From Nephrocerus scutellatus (Eukaryota; Arthropoda; Insecta; Diptera; Pipunculidae): a stretch of 64,000 nt of DNA. The stretch spans positions 78,833,767-78,897,766 of the forward strand of contig OX352761.1 in assembly GCA_947095585.1 (NCBI GenBank). Reading direction: 5' to 3'. A program made the translations under genes and the position numbers. Under the pieces are notes generated by a model. The model saw only the letters and a program-made list of their open reading frames with translations. It was not told the origin of the DNA and searched no databases. Below are positions 21,061-31,753 of the stretch, one piece after another (the first letter of the stretch is position 1; every line of letters starts with the position of its first letter).

Positions 21061-21373
21061 TGTGGCATTAGCCTAAAAGGTGGCGTTTGCTGCAGAGGAT
21101 TCATTCATTGTTAAGAATTCAACCAGTCAAGTTCAAAAAGTTCTTGCAAAATGAGAAGCTACTACCTAAGGGAATTATAGTGAAGTACAAGTGTTTGTGT
21201 AATAAGTGTTTTTGTGTACATTTAAAGTTATCACCAATATAAATTCTGAACTTATATAATTTTTACTATTTTCTAAGTTAAGTTGTTATTTGTAAATTAC
21301 TAAACTTGTGTTGTATTTTATTTGCAAAATCCTTTACGAACTCGAAAACCTAAATTTCGGAACAATATTAATA

Positions 21374-21505
21374 CGTGAAGAGAAAACTTTGTAACTTTTT
21401 AAGCATATTGCGTCCACGGAGGAGTATGAGATTTGGCATAGTTAATTTTTATATGGAGAAGGAGTGCAGAAAGTAAAAATTTATATATAATTTAAATTTA
21501 AATTT
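21374..21505 (+). repeat. 130-bp repeat flanking the outer Helitron, left copy
   Basis: Shares AGAAAACTTTGTA, AAGCATATTGCG, GATTTGGCATAGTTAA and GGAGTGCAGAAAGT in the same order with 23736-23870 on the other side of the outer Helitron. Identity is roughly 85-90% by eye. Confidence 0.65.
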
Positions 21506-21904
21506 TTTTTTCTGTCTTATTTATATATTAACTAGCTGACCCGACAGACGTTGTCATGTCCCACTTTCAATAAATTTGCTTGTGATTGTTTTGTGAACTT
21601 GTGAAAAGCTATTTGAAATGTTAAACTAAAGTAAAAAAAACCTCTTTCTTTTCTTTCATTAAATTTGAAATCACAATGAATCTCAATGTGTTTTATTTAC
21701 ATTTCGATTTCGATTGCAATGTCATAGCAAACCAATTGAAACAAAGCATTTGTTTGTTTTGATTGTTTGCTTGAACATCACTATTTCGTTCATTGCAATG
21801 CTTTATGATATACGACATTTTTGTAAGTGAAACTAATTTATCGGCGGTGAGGATTAGTACGGTATCAAAAATAATTTTGTTTTGCGATTTTGAGTCACAG
21901 TATT

Positions 21905-22135
21905 GGTCACATTATTCTTTTGGACGTCTTTCGAGGGTCTTTTGGGGGTATTTTAGGAGTCTTTTGGATGGTCTTGTTAGGATATTTTGGGGAATCTTTT
22001 AAGGGATTTGGAGGTCCTTCGATTGTCGTTTGATGGTCTTTTGGTGTTTTTTTTTTGATGACTTTTGAGGTCCTATGATGGTCTTTTCGGGGTTTTTTGA
22101 GAGTCTTTTGGAGGTCCTTTTAGTAAATGTAATCA
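21905..22135 (+). repeat. G/T-rich degenerate repeat inside the outer Helitron
   Basis: Units of the type GGTCTTTTGGGGG and TCTTTTGGAGGTCC, the same kind of repeat as 13573-13760 and 18091-18278. Confidence 0.5.
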
Positions 22136-22418
22136 AAGAAGTCGAAAATACCAACAAACAGAGTGGTCAAGTCAAGTTAAATAAAAGTTTTTAAAAGGAA
22201 TAAATAAAAAAAACCATAAAAATTAAAAAATTTTCAAGGTATTGTTGTTATGAAAAGATGTGACAGAAGAAGAGTCAAAATTCCATATTTTCATACAAAA
22301 AAGCCATCTAAATTTTCCCAAATTTACAACTTTACCAGTGGATTTTCCAAAAAATTTCTTTCATACAAACCTTGTCCTTACAATGACGAACACAATAAAA
22401 AAAAACAGCCAAATCGGT

Positions 22419-22616
22419 CCCCGGTTGCTTAAATCACTGGGCTCGCTCCTCTCGCGGGTGAGAGTTGTATGTGATCCCCCGACCCCATCCCCGGTTGCCA
22501 ATCTCACTCCGCTCGCGGGTGATAGTTGTATGAGAACTTCCCGACCCCATCCCCGGTTGCCTATATCACTCCGCTCGCGGGTGAGAGTTGTATAAAGCCC
22601 CCCCGACCCGGGTCCT
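22419..22616 (+). repeat. GC-rich minisatellite, three units
   Basis: CCCCGGTTGC begins units at 22419, 22489 and 22551 (spacings 70 and 62). Each unit contains CGCTCGCGGGTGA, GAGTTGTAT or ATAGTTGTAT, and CCCGACCC. It is strikingly GC-rich compared with the AT-rich surroundings. Confidence 0.7.
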
Positions 22617-22769
22617 GATCTCTTTAAAATTTTTACAAAAAGTGTTGTCCATCGGATTTACACATGTGTTTACATTTTGAAGAAAATCGGGTAAATTTAT
22701 TTTTAAATTATTGAAGCCCCCGACCATGGATCGTGATCTCTTCCAAATTCTTACAAAAAGTGTTGTCCA

Positions 22770-23504
22770 TCTATATATATAAAAGTGAAACTTTGTATGT
22801 ATGTATGTATGTCCAATATGGACTGCCAAACCCTTCAACCGATCGCGTTCTAACTTTGCATATGGGTTTTCTACCATAATAGGCACTTAATAGGCATATT
22901 TTGAAAGTGGTAAGACTCCTAGGTCAAGGGGCCACCTCGGGGGTTCATATGTGCGGGTAGCAAAGCGCCCGGGAACATAAAGGGTCTCCATAATAATTTT
23001 TTTTATTGTTTCTACAAATTGCATGTTTTTATGAACCAATCGCGTTCAAACTTTGCGTAGGGGTTTTATACCATAATGGGCACTAAAAAGGTATATTTTG
23101 AAAGTGGTCATACTCCTGGGTCAAGGGGTCACCATTTCACAAATTGCATACAGGTGTTTTAAAAAAATTAACCCGATTTTCTTCAAATTTAATACACATG
23201 AGTCACGAAAACTGCATTTGTTTGATTAGTAGTTATTTTATTTTTCATACAAATGTTAATATCAGCCACATTTTTAAACTGAATTTTATGAAATTTTCAA
23301 GATATATTTTTGGCAGGTAGGGGAAAGTTATAGGTACAGATGGAAGGGGAGAAAGATAAAATTTTAACAGGATATTTACAAACGTATTTTTAAAAAAAAT
23401 GTCAACGTAAATTATTGGCATGTGAGGAAAGGTTGTAGGCTATAGTACTCAAGTCACCCCGTGGGTTCATGTTTGCGGGTAACAAAGCGCCCGGGAACAG
23501 CTAG
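22770..23504 (+). mobile_element. Helitron-like element (inner, plus strand)
   Basis: Starts A|TCTATATATATAAAAGTGAA at 22770 and ends CCCGGGAACAGCTAG|T at 23504, both matching Helitron termini and the A/T insertion site. A GC-rich block (GCGGGTAACAAAGCGCCCGGG) next to the 3' end could form a short hairpin. A similar 3'-like block without CTAG occurs internally at 22957-22977. It is 735 bp, non-coding, and nested in the outer Helitron in opposite orientation. Confidence 0.7.
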
Positions 23505-23735
23505 TCGCATATAAAATATGAAAAACTAAATTATTGAGATTTTCATACAAAAACACCATCCTAATTTTCCAAAATTTCCGACTTTTCCGGTGGACTTTTC
23601 AAAACTTTCTTTCATACAAACCTTGTCCTTATAACTACGAACACAATAAAAACAAAATCAGCCAAATCGGTCGAGCTGTTCTCAAGTGATGATCAGTCAA
23701 ACATGTGGCAATTCATTTTTATATATATAGATATG

Positions 23736-23870
23736 CGAAAAGAAAACTTTGTACCCCATTATAAGCATATTGCGCGCACGGATGAGTATTTGATTTGGCA
23801 TAGTTAAAGTTTATATAGAGAAGGAGTGCAGAAAGTTAAAATTTATATATAATTTAAATTTTTTAATTTA
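23736..23870 (+). repeat. 130-bp repeat flanking the outer Helitron, right copy
   Basis: Counterpart of 21374-21505; see there. Confidence 0.65.
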
Positions 23871-24300
23871 TATATAATTTAAAGTTTTTAATTTATAATT
23901 TCATAGGTATTGCAGGGAATTAAGGCAAACAACAGACGCTAATGACGTATTTGTACGCGCCCGCAGCTGACATAATAACAAAAAGTTCAATAAAATTATA
24001 TGCAATGATTATATAGGTTATACTCTTTGACAAACGAACCTCAATAACGTTCAAATTTAAAAATTTTGCGAACGAAAACGAACCCATAACATTTTGGAAC
24101 AGGAAGTTGTTATAAATGTTATGAATAGAATGAAGTACTCTCATTACGTATAGTTGCGCAAATGGGCGCGATATCGCGCACTACCTTTAAAGGTAGCGAA
24201 GCGTCACGGCCCCATAGTAGTCCAGATGTAGTGTCGTATTCTTTGCTTTTAAAGGGTGGCAATCTACTGGTTTGTTCTTAAATCATAGGCTATAGCAACT
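23871..24300. other. AT-rich spacer with two adjacent perfect palindromes
   Basis: No gene recognised. Contains GCGCGATATCGCGC (24166-24179) and CTACCTTTAAAGGTAG (24181-24196), both perfect palindromes, one base apart. Confidence 0.6.
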
Positions 24301-24399
24301 TTTTTTGAACGATTTGCTCGAAATGTTGACAGCTCATCAGTCTGATATTCCGCCGCACGAAGCTATCATGTTTTGGCTTGAGGAGCGTTTCAAAATATT

Positions 24400-24600
24400 G
24401 AAAATATTGCACATAATCTTCCACAGGGAGCAGTAACGGCGCCACTTCTGTTTATAATGTATATTTCCAAGGTACTGAAGGAGGAAATTAAAAAAAAATT
24501 TAAAGCTCCACCATGGAGATTTATTGCTCACTTTTGGAGAGCTCATCGGGCAGATCCAGTCATATGCCTCGGAGATAGCCCTGGGGCTCTATCATGATTT
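24400..24600 (+). pseudogene. Possible LINE reverse transcriptase scrap
   Basis: The plus-strand frame reads NLPQGAVTAPLLFIMYISK near 24415-24470, resembling the VPQGxxLSPxLFxxYI block of LINE reverse transcriptases. No YADD box or other motif follows. Short and uncertain. Confidence 0.35.
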
Positions 24601-24746
24601 CCGCCGCGTAACAATTGTTACACGATATCGTGAATTTGGAATCACCACACACGATACTTTTTCGCCATCTATTTCGATATCGAGAAAAGTTCCGCAATCA
24701 AAAACAAGGCGGACATTTTTTCGATCGGAAATTGACATTTCTTTTT

Positions 24747-25880
24747 AAATTCTCTATATTAACTTTGCGTGCCCGTGCCCCTGATTTTCTTAAAATTTTA
24801 TATACATGTTTATCTCCGTGGTCATGAGGCCCATACTAATTTTTTTTTTAAAATAACCCGTTTTTTTTTTTTTCAAATTTTATATACATGTATATCTCCG
24901 ATGGACAACACTTTGTAAAAATTTTGGAGACCCCGGGCCCCGGGGTCGTGAGTCTCCATACAATTTTTATTTTTAAAATCAACCCGATTTTGTTCAAATG
25001 TTATACACATGTGTATCTCCAATGGACAAGTCTTTTGTAAATTTTTTGAGTGAACGGGTCCTGAGGCCTGAGGGGTGCCAATATAAATCTTTTAAAAATA
25101 AGCCTGATTTTCTTAAAATTTTAAACACATGGGTATCTCCGATGGACAAAACTTTTGGAGTGAACAGGCCAGGATGGGCGTTAGGAAATTAGGGAAGAGA
25201 AAAAGATGAGGTGTCTTTGCATGCGTGTCTTAAATGAATGCAGATCATATAAATGCGGAAACAGAACCGGACAATTCATTCCACATAACTATAGTGCGGC
25301 TAAAGAAGGAATCTCTGAATTGGTTAGTACTTCTGAAGATAGGGCTAATGGTAGACTCCAGTAGAGGCACGGGTATTACGGATGGGTTTGAGAACAGGCG
25401 GGATGCATCTTGATGTTTCTTTTGAACACCGCTTGTGAAAAAAGCAATAAAACAGTGACAAGCGGAAAACATTCCTACGATTTTCAAGCGATTCGATTTT
25501 TTTCGCGATATTTACGTCACCAAAAAGTTTTATAGCGCGTGAACGGGCCCCGAGGCCCGAGGCGAACCCATAATTTTGTTTTAAAAATTAGCATGAGTTC
25601 ATCAAGTTTTAATTACATGCGTACTTCCGATGGACAAAACACTTCTGTAAATTTTTTGGAGTGAACGGGCCCTGATGCGCAAGGTGTTCCCATAAATTTT
25701 TTTTTAAATTAGCCCGATTTCTTCAAATTTTCAACACATCTTCGATGACAACACTTCCTATTGAAATTTGGAAGTGATAGAGCCCCGAGGTCGGGGCTCC
25801 TGTACAAATTGTTTACACATGTGTATCTCCAGTGACAAGAGTTTTTGATAAAATTTTGAAGTTAAGGAGATCTAATATTA
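24747..25880 (+). mobile_element. Short AAATTCTCTA element and minisatellite (copy C), interrupted
   Basis: Left terminus AAATTCTCTATATTAACTT at 24747, CGTGCCCGTG, then repeated blocks of ACATGTGTATCTCC, GATGGACAA, TTTTGGAG and GAACGGGCC through 25165 and again 25510-25880. The middle (25205-25490) is a LINE fragment. No TAGAGAATTT right end was found, so the copy is truncated or scrambled. Confidence 0.5.
25205..25490 (-). pseudogene. LINE ORF2 C-terminal fragment (Jockey-like)
   Basis: The minus-strand frame reads SVIPVPLLESTISPIFRSTN, then RDSFFSRTIVMWNELSGSV. This is the end-of-ORF2 block of Jockey/CR1-type LINEs, related to complement 10920-11160. Confidence 0.6.
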
Positions 25881-26345
25881 ATTTTTTCAATTTGTTTCGT
25901 CCAATTTGTCCTAAGGATTTCTAGTAATCGTTTTTTTCCTTCCTTCCAATTCAAATAAAAGTATCCTATGGTCGGAGGGAGATGGTTCGGAGGTTCATCT
26001 ATCTATTGAGTACTCGACTTACTGTCGTTGTTCCGAAGATGATGTTGAGTTCTTTTTTCTTCACGTTAGTTCTTAAAGTGGGTACCCTGCCTACATTATA
26101 TTCATAGATTATGACCCGTAATCGTTGCGGAGTGACTGACAGTACAAAAATTCTTAATTAGTGCTAACTTTGTCGTGCCAATACGTTTATTGCTGTTAGG
26201 TACTAAATGTTTCTGTTTATCACGACATTTTTTGTTTTGTCATTATTTTTATTTTCTTTAACAGTCATGTTCCGATCAAAGTAGTTTATTTGTTTCATTC
26301 TTTTTTCTTTTATTTTTTGTTGAACCTGACTTTCATTCATATTGT
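25881..26345. other. No recognised feature
   Basis: AT-rich, with T-runs; I see no coding motif or repeat structure. Confidence 0.4.
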
Positions 26346-27120
26346 TTTAACACAATAGTGTCTTGGATACGGACATTTTTGTCTTCAAGAGTCGACCATT
26401 AAACAATTGACAAGGAGATAACTGCATACTTGCCAAAGGCGTAGTACTATATTCCAAGATTTGATACTGATACAGAGCCGTTTCACCATTTTCTAACATC
26501 GCTTTAAAATATTCTTTGCGATTGGTGCTCCCTTTTCGGCTAAGCCTTTGCGGTTGTCTTGGACTCGAATATTGTACGATCATGTTACATTCATCCACGA
26601 ACCTGTCAAATTGATCCGAGTTGAAAGAGTTATTATCACACTTTATTTTTGCGGATTTATGCTCAATATGTTCCACTATGAGAGATTGATATGAAGTTCA
26701 TTCCAGCATACTCAAAAATGTCCATCGCAGCGATGTGAAAGGGGTACTTAAGTGTTTTGTCCTGTACCAATGGCTCTTTTTGAATATTTCTTTTGAAAAG
26801 TTCACTTGTCTTACACGACATTACTATGTCTTTAGTTTGTTTATTCATATCTGGCCACCAGTAATGCAGTCTAGCACGAGCAAGAGTTTTTCTATTCCAA
26901 AATGTGGCGTATGCAACCACTTAGCGATTTGCTGTAGCCCAGTGGTTGCGAAAAAGCAAATCATTCTCAAAATGAAATTCCGATTTGAATGTATAGAATT
27001 CCTGACTGAAATTGTCAAGCTTATGTTGGCCAACCATTAGACATGAACTTGCAGATACACTTATACTGCTCATCTTGCTCGATTATAGAAGGATATATTT
27101 TATAATTTTCCTCTGACAGG
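26346..27120 (-). pseudogene. Ty3/gypsy integrase fragment
   Basis: Minus-strand frames read an integrase. Around 26900-26700: RKTLARARLHYWWPDMNKQ, a cysteine region around MSCKTSELFKRN, and AAMDIFEYAGMNF, where the core begins. Around 26640-26400: an SSPRQPQRLSRKG stretch corresponding to SSPxYPxSNGLAEK, and YSTTPLASMQLSPCQLFNGR. It has frameshifts and substitutions in conserved positions and no LTRs. It belongs to a different Ty3/gypsy family from the element at 28958. Confidence 0.6.
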
Positions 27121-27184
27121 CATGCAGCCCTTGTTACTGCATGAATGACGCATAACAGCTCGTCCATTTCCATCACATCCGAAG

Positions 27185-28030
27185 AAGGTGTTAAATCTGC
27201 TCCTACTAACTACCGCCCTATTGCTTTGTTGTTGGTTCTTTCGAAGGTTATGGAGTCTATCATTAATTTTAGACTAATGAGCTATCTGGATACGAATGCA
27301 AAAATCGCTCTAGAGGTGAACTCATGACTCATTGTTGGGAGCAAAGCATTGAAAATCTAGGTGAATCAAGCGTCGTATCCCTGAATATTTCAAAGGCTTT
27401 TGATAGAGTATGGCATGATTGTTTTATGAATAAGATTCGTTCACTCAACCTCTCTCATTTCATGTATTAAGGATTATTTGTGGAACCGTAAAAGTTGTAT
27501 TAAACGGTATATCTTCAGCTTCACATGGTATCAATGCTGGCGTGCCACAAGGGTCATCCTTGTTTCATACGCTTTTCTTGATACAAGACGTTTTAACTTC
27601 TACCCCCTCTGAAGTATTAAGATTATATAAGACACTTGTTAGACCAATTTTAGAATTTAATTCATATGTGTGGGGTGGGACTCTAAAAACTAATTTGCAT
27701 TGTCTTTAAGGAATTCAGAATAGACTTATCCGGTTGATAAACGATGCAACCATTACTTCGTCTCTTGATTCTTTGGATCATAGACGAAATGTAGGAGCTT
27801 TAACTGTTTTCTATAATTTTTACTACGGTAGATGTTCTTTAGAAACCCGTTCTTTAGTTCCAGGTCCTTTTGTCAGCAACTTAAATACTTGTTTTGGTCT
27901 AATCAACATAGATTTGCCTTATAACCATTTTCATGTAGAACCCAACATTTTAAATCCTCCTTTTATCCGAGAGTGACTTCGATGTGGAATCAATTGGTCG
28001 ACTAAAGAACGACCCTAGTGTTCATTAGAG
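27185..28030 (+). pseudogene. LINE ORF2 fragment (RT to C-terminus, deleted)
   Basis: Plus-strand frames read TNYRPIALLLVLSKVMESII (27205), LNISKAFDRVWHDCFMNKI (27385) and INAGVPQGSSLFHTLFL (27530). A gap in place of the catalytic ADD region follows, then LRLYKTLVRPILEFNSYVWG (27630) and LDSLDHRRNVGALTVFYNFY (27770). The order matches Jockey/I-type LINEs. Several frame changes and the missing active site make it dead. Confidence 0.65.
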
Positions 28031-28079
28031 GATAAGATTATTTTATATATATAAAAAAATTTATTGATTTTTTGTATTA

Positions 28080-28740
28080 CGAGGGGTGCCGTAAATGTTT
28101 TTAGAAAATGGTAATACTAGTGTTTTCCGATGCAAATCTCTATGTCAGTCAAAATGTTTAACATTTTTGGAGGTTATGTTTCTCAAAAGGAATCTGTCAG
28201 TTCGCATCGTAACTTTGTTTTTTATTTACTTTACGCGTGAAAATGTTCGTGTGATGATTTATTACGATTTTCAAAAGGGGCTTACTCAACAACAGCTTCG
28301 AATCAATTCATTCGACTTTTGGGGACGAAGCACCATCCTTGGCTAGTGTTTATAATTGGTACAATGAATTTAAATATACGACCTTTTAGTTGCCTGAGGT
28401 TTACAAGAAATTGAGAGAAAGCAACCAAAAACGGTGAATCATTTTGCATCACGATAATGCGAGCTCACACACATCACATCAAACAAGCGAGTATTTGAGC
28501 ACTAAAACGATTAAATTGATGGGTCATCCGCCTTACAGCCCCGACTTCGCACCCAATGACTTCTTCCTGTTCCCAACAATCAAAGATAAGATGCGTAGAC
28601 AACGATTTTTATCGCCTGAAGAAGCGGTTGAAGCGTTCAACAACCATGTTTTTGAGCTATCATCTTCGGACTCGAAAATGTATTTCGATAAATGGTTTGA
28701 GCGTATGCAATCGTGTCATGGTCAAGGTTTTCTGTAGTTT
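28080..28740 (+). mobile_element. Mariner transposon, internally deleted second copy
   Basis: Left terminus CGAGGGGTGCCGTAAATG at 28080, preceded by TA. The N-terminal frame reads DFQKGLTQQQLRINSFDFWG. A deletion then removes the middle, including the first catalytic Asp. The rest is open at 28444-28737: HHDNASSHTSHQTSEYLSTK and GHPPYSPDFAPNDFFLFP (second and third Asp 34 residues apart). It lacks the stop seen in the 11.3-kb copy but has lost its right terminus. Confidence 0.7.
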
Positions 28741-28957
28741 CCCCTGACCATGATTCATTGATATAAGCATTTGGACTCGCGTCGTTTTTGTTTCGTGTCT
28801 TATTTTTCCTATTGCTTTTTCAATTTATCAGAGAGAATTCTGAGAAAATAAATGGAAACCGGCTACAAGCGTGAGGAATGTGATATATTGTAAATCACAT
28901 TCCTTTGATTTTTAATATTTATTTTTAATAAAGGGCATAGCCCACCATATTGCCGTG

Positions 28958-29149
28958 TGTTGTGTTTGAATATTAAAAGAAAGATTGGGTATGTAAAACA
29001 ACAACTTATCTATTACGATTATCAATTCCTTAAGTACAAATCACAAAATACAAAAATGTCCGACCATGCGGCTTCAACTCGCTCAACCAACTGTCCCCGC
29101 ATGGCTATCTGTCATTCCTCATTTCGCGATGCTATCCGCGGTGCCAACA
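28958..29149 (-). repeat. 3' LTR (element sense)
   Basis: 192 bp, paired with 33518-33709; five substitutions seen. Preceded on the element's sense strand by the polypurine tract at 29150-29160 and flanked by CCGTG at 28953-28957. Confidence 0.9.
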
Positions 29150-29163
29150 TCCCCCCTCTATAA

Positions 29164-30060
29164 TTATGAATAGTCCCGTGTATAGTGGTCATGCCAACCA
29201 GGTGGACGTCGAACTCGGGTAGACCTTCGATACGCTGATGTTGCTGGGGATCCGGGCTGACTTTCATCTAAACTGACCGGTTGATGTGAGTTGATGTTGG
29301 TTTCAGGAGGAGAGCTTGGAGTACTTTCCACTTTGACTGCAGGCTGCAAAGCTGGTGCAATTATGTTGGACCGACTTTGACTTATGTCCGATGTAACAGG
29401 TGTGAGCCCGTTCTGTTCTCAGCATGGCGCAGACGAAGCTGATTAATGTGTTTGCGCCTTAAATATTCTTGTCCATCTAACGTGATGTTTACTTCGTAGT
29501 TGACATTTCCTTGTTTGTTGACAACTAAGCCGGGAGCCCAAATGTGTTTGTTTCTTTTGTAAACCTTTGCGTAAATTGGATCTCCTGGATTAAGGCTGCG
29601 GTGTTTCGCTTTGTTCCTCCGGTTATATTGTTCTTCCATTTGTCGATTACGAAAAACTGTGCGAACTTTCGGGTTTCTTTAAAAGATCAATGTTTGTATT
29701 CATTTTCCTTCCTATGAAACTTTCGGCTGGTGATTTTGATTGTGGAGCATTTCGATTGGGTGTTGATCGGTATGCTAATAAAAATTCTTGAAGATGATCG
29801 ATATCCGTCCCTCCTTCTTTGAATTTAGCTAATGCTCTCTTCAATGTGTCCACAAAGCGTTTCGCTTGCCCGTTTGATTGAGGGTGGTATGGAGCGATTC
29901 GTGTGTGTTTAATTCCTTTGGACTTGCAGAACTCTTGAAAAGAAGCACTAACAAATTGAGTGCCATTGTCCGAGACTATTTCTATAGGCTGTCCAAAATG
30001 CGAAAAAAATTCGGAAAATTTCTGGATACTTTGAATATGCATCAACAACCACAAAATAGT
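29164..30060 (-). pseudogene. pol: Integrase core and C-terminal part
   Basis: After the frameshift the core continues with IEIVSDNGTQFVSASFQEF (second Asp) and IAPYHPQSNGQAKRFVDTLK (position of the catalytic Glu altered to Lys/Ala surroundings: usual GQAER is GQAKR). A second frameshift near 29660 precedes the C-terminal region RRNKAKHRSLNPGDPIYAKV and WAPGLVVNKQGNVNYEV. A final proline-rich tail with RRSTRVRRPPGWHDHY ends just inside the 3' LTR. Confidence 0.75.
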
Positions 30061-31753
30061 ATTTAGAGTTGATTGGCCCTGCGATGTCAATGTGAAGGCG
30101 TTGCATGGGTGAGGTTGTTAGGGGCCAAGAACTTAGCAATGTTTTTACTGGAGACCTTGCTTCTAAAGCACAACCTTGACATTGTCGCACCCAGTTTGTG
30201 ATATCGGCATCGATTGTGGGCCAATAAACATGTGAGCGTGCGATTTCTTTCATTCTCACTATGCCCTGGTGTCCTTGGTGTAGTTGAGTGAGAACTCGCT
30301 TGCGAAAAATGTCTGGAATAATTATGCGTTCGCCGTATAGCAAACAATTATCCAGTATTGAAATTGCATCTTTTCGGTTGAAAAATGCTGATAGGTTGGG
30401 GTCATCTGGTTTTTCCGGCCAACCATTGCGGATGTAATTTGATATTGTCTGTAAAGATTTATCATTTTTTGTTCCAGCACTTACCATGTGAAATGTGAGA
30501 GGCAGTGACTGGATGCTGTCCTGAAGAATTGATTTTACGTCTGCTTCTAGTCTAGCGCTAGCTACTACAAATTCCTCATCTGGTTTGATTTGATTGTTGA
30601 TTAAGCGGGAAAGAAAGTCGACATAACCAAAATCGTGAGTTGAGATATATTTTATATCGAAGTCGTAAGACATTAAAGTTAATGCCCAACGTTGAAGTCT
30701 GTTTACCGTATGTGTTGGTATTCCCTTTTTAGATCCGAAAATTGACAGCAGCGGTTTATGGTCTGTATAGAGACTGAAAGTTCTTCCATAGATCATACGG
30801 TGAAACTTGGTAACTGCAAAAACTAGAGCCAATGCTTCTTTTTCTATTTGGCTGTAATTTTTTTCTGCTGCCGTGAGCGAGCGAGAAACGTGGTAAATAG
30901 CCATTTCGGTTCCATCCTTCATGACGTGAGAAATACGAGCTCCAATTCCAACGATTGATGCGTCTGCTGCTACTACTATTGGCAGTTTTGGATTGTAATG
31001 AGTGACCAACAAATCCGATGACAATATTGTTTTGAATTTATCAAAACTTTGTTGGCATTCTGTTGACCATGACCACTTTGAGTTGCCTTTGAGAAGTTCA
31101 TATAAAGGTGCTCGTAGGACACGCATTTGCTTGATAAATTTGCCATAATAATTTACGGCTCCCAAAAATGAACGAAGCTCACTGACGTTTGTTGGTGCTG
31201 GTAGCTTTTTAATGGCTGTGAGCTTGTTTGGATCTGGTCGAAGTCCTTCTTTGCTGATGATATGCCCCAAGTACTTGCACTCCTTCGCAAAGAATATGCA
31301 TTTGTCCCAATTGACCGTGAGGCCATACTCTGCAAATCTTCTCAGTACTTCTTGAACTGCAATGATATTTTCTCCTTCCTTTTCTGTCGCCACAATAACA
31401 TCGTCGATATAGGCTGATGCTTCTTGTATTCCTGCGAGAATCGTGTCCATTGCTTTTTGAAAAGCACCGGGGGCTGCTTTGATTCTTGGGGCGAGTCTGT
31501 TTACTGTGTATAAACCACGGTGAGTGTGAATGGTGAGTAACTTTTTTGTTTCATCGTCTACTTCCATTTGTAAGTAAGCGTCTGACAAGTCTATGCGAGT
31601 AAAACATTTGCAATTCGACATTTTTGCAAAAATTTCCTCTGGAAGTGGGAGCGGATGGTTGTGAGACTCTACCCTAGCATTTAATCCTGTCGAATAATCT
31701 GCGCAGATGCGAATGCTTCCGTTAGCTCGTTTGACTACGACTATTGGAGCTGC
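29948..31753 (-). pseudogene. pol: Reverse transcriptase, RNase H and integrase N-part
   Basis: Continues gag-protease in frame after the TAG. RT blocks: FTRIDLSDAYLQMEV, then APRIKAAPGAFQKAMD, and the catalytic box AYIDDVIVA. RNase H: VVAADASIVGIGARISHV and YTDHKPLLSIFGSKKGIP. Integrase zinc region: HQGHQGIVRMKEIARSHVYW, then CQGC. The core's first Asp is in HIDIAGPINSKYYFVVVDA. The correct frame is lost near 30010-30050, shortly after DAYSKYPEI. Confidence 0.8.

Larger units (their letters stand above)
18841..21073 (-). mobile_element. PIF/Harbinger transposon, complete copy
   Basis: The left terminus GGCTAATG...GCTCC at 18841 matches the inverted right terminus ending CATTAGCC at 21073, over about 21 bp with three mismatches. 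TAA flanks both ends (18838-18840 and 21074-21076), as expected for the TWA target duplication of PIF/Harbinger elements. Length is 2233 bp. It carries a DDE transposase remnant on the minus strand and a MADF-BESS ORF on the plus strand, the two-gene plan known for this superfamily. Both genes are broken, so mobility would need help from elsewhere. GC-rich 16-17-bp repeats sit beside the right end. Confidence 0.8.
21532..23731 (-). mobile_element. Helitron-like element (outer, minus strand)
   Basis: On the minus strand it starts TCTATATATATAAAAATGAA (23731 inward, preceded by A) and ends GGGTCAGCTAG followed by T (21532). This is the TC...CTAG plan of Helitrons with an A/T insertion site. No Rep/helicase is encoded, so it is non-autonomous. 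Inside are a G/T-rich repeat (21905-22135), a GC-rich minisatellite (22419-22616), a short-element minisatellite piece and a second Helitron on the plus strand (22770-23504). Its 5' subterminal block (CAGCCAAATCGGTC and neighbours) occurs twice, at about 22265-22420 and 23530-23690, so the structure may be compound. Confidence 0.6.

Noticed and set aside
23920..24144. Minus-strand open frame of 74 codons
   Set aside because: AT-rich, no recognised motif, poor codon pattern; likely chance.
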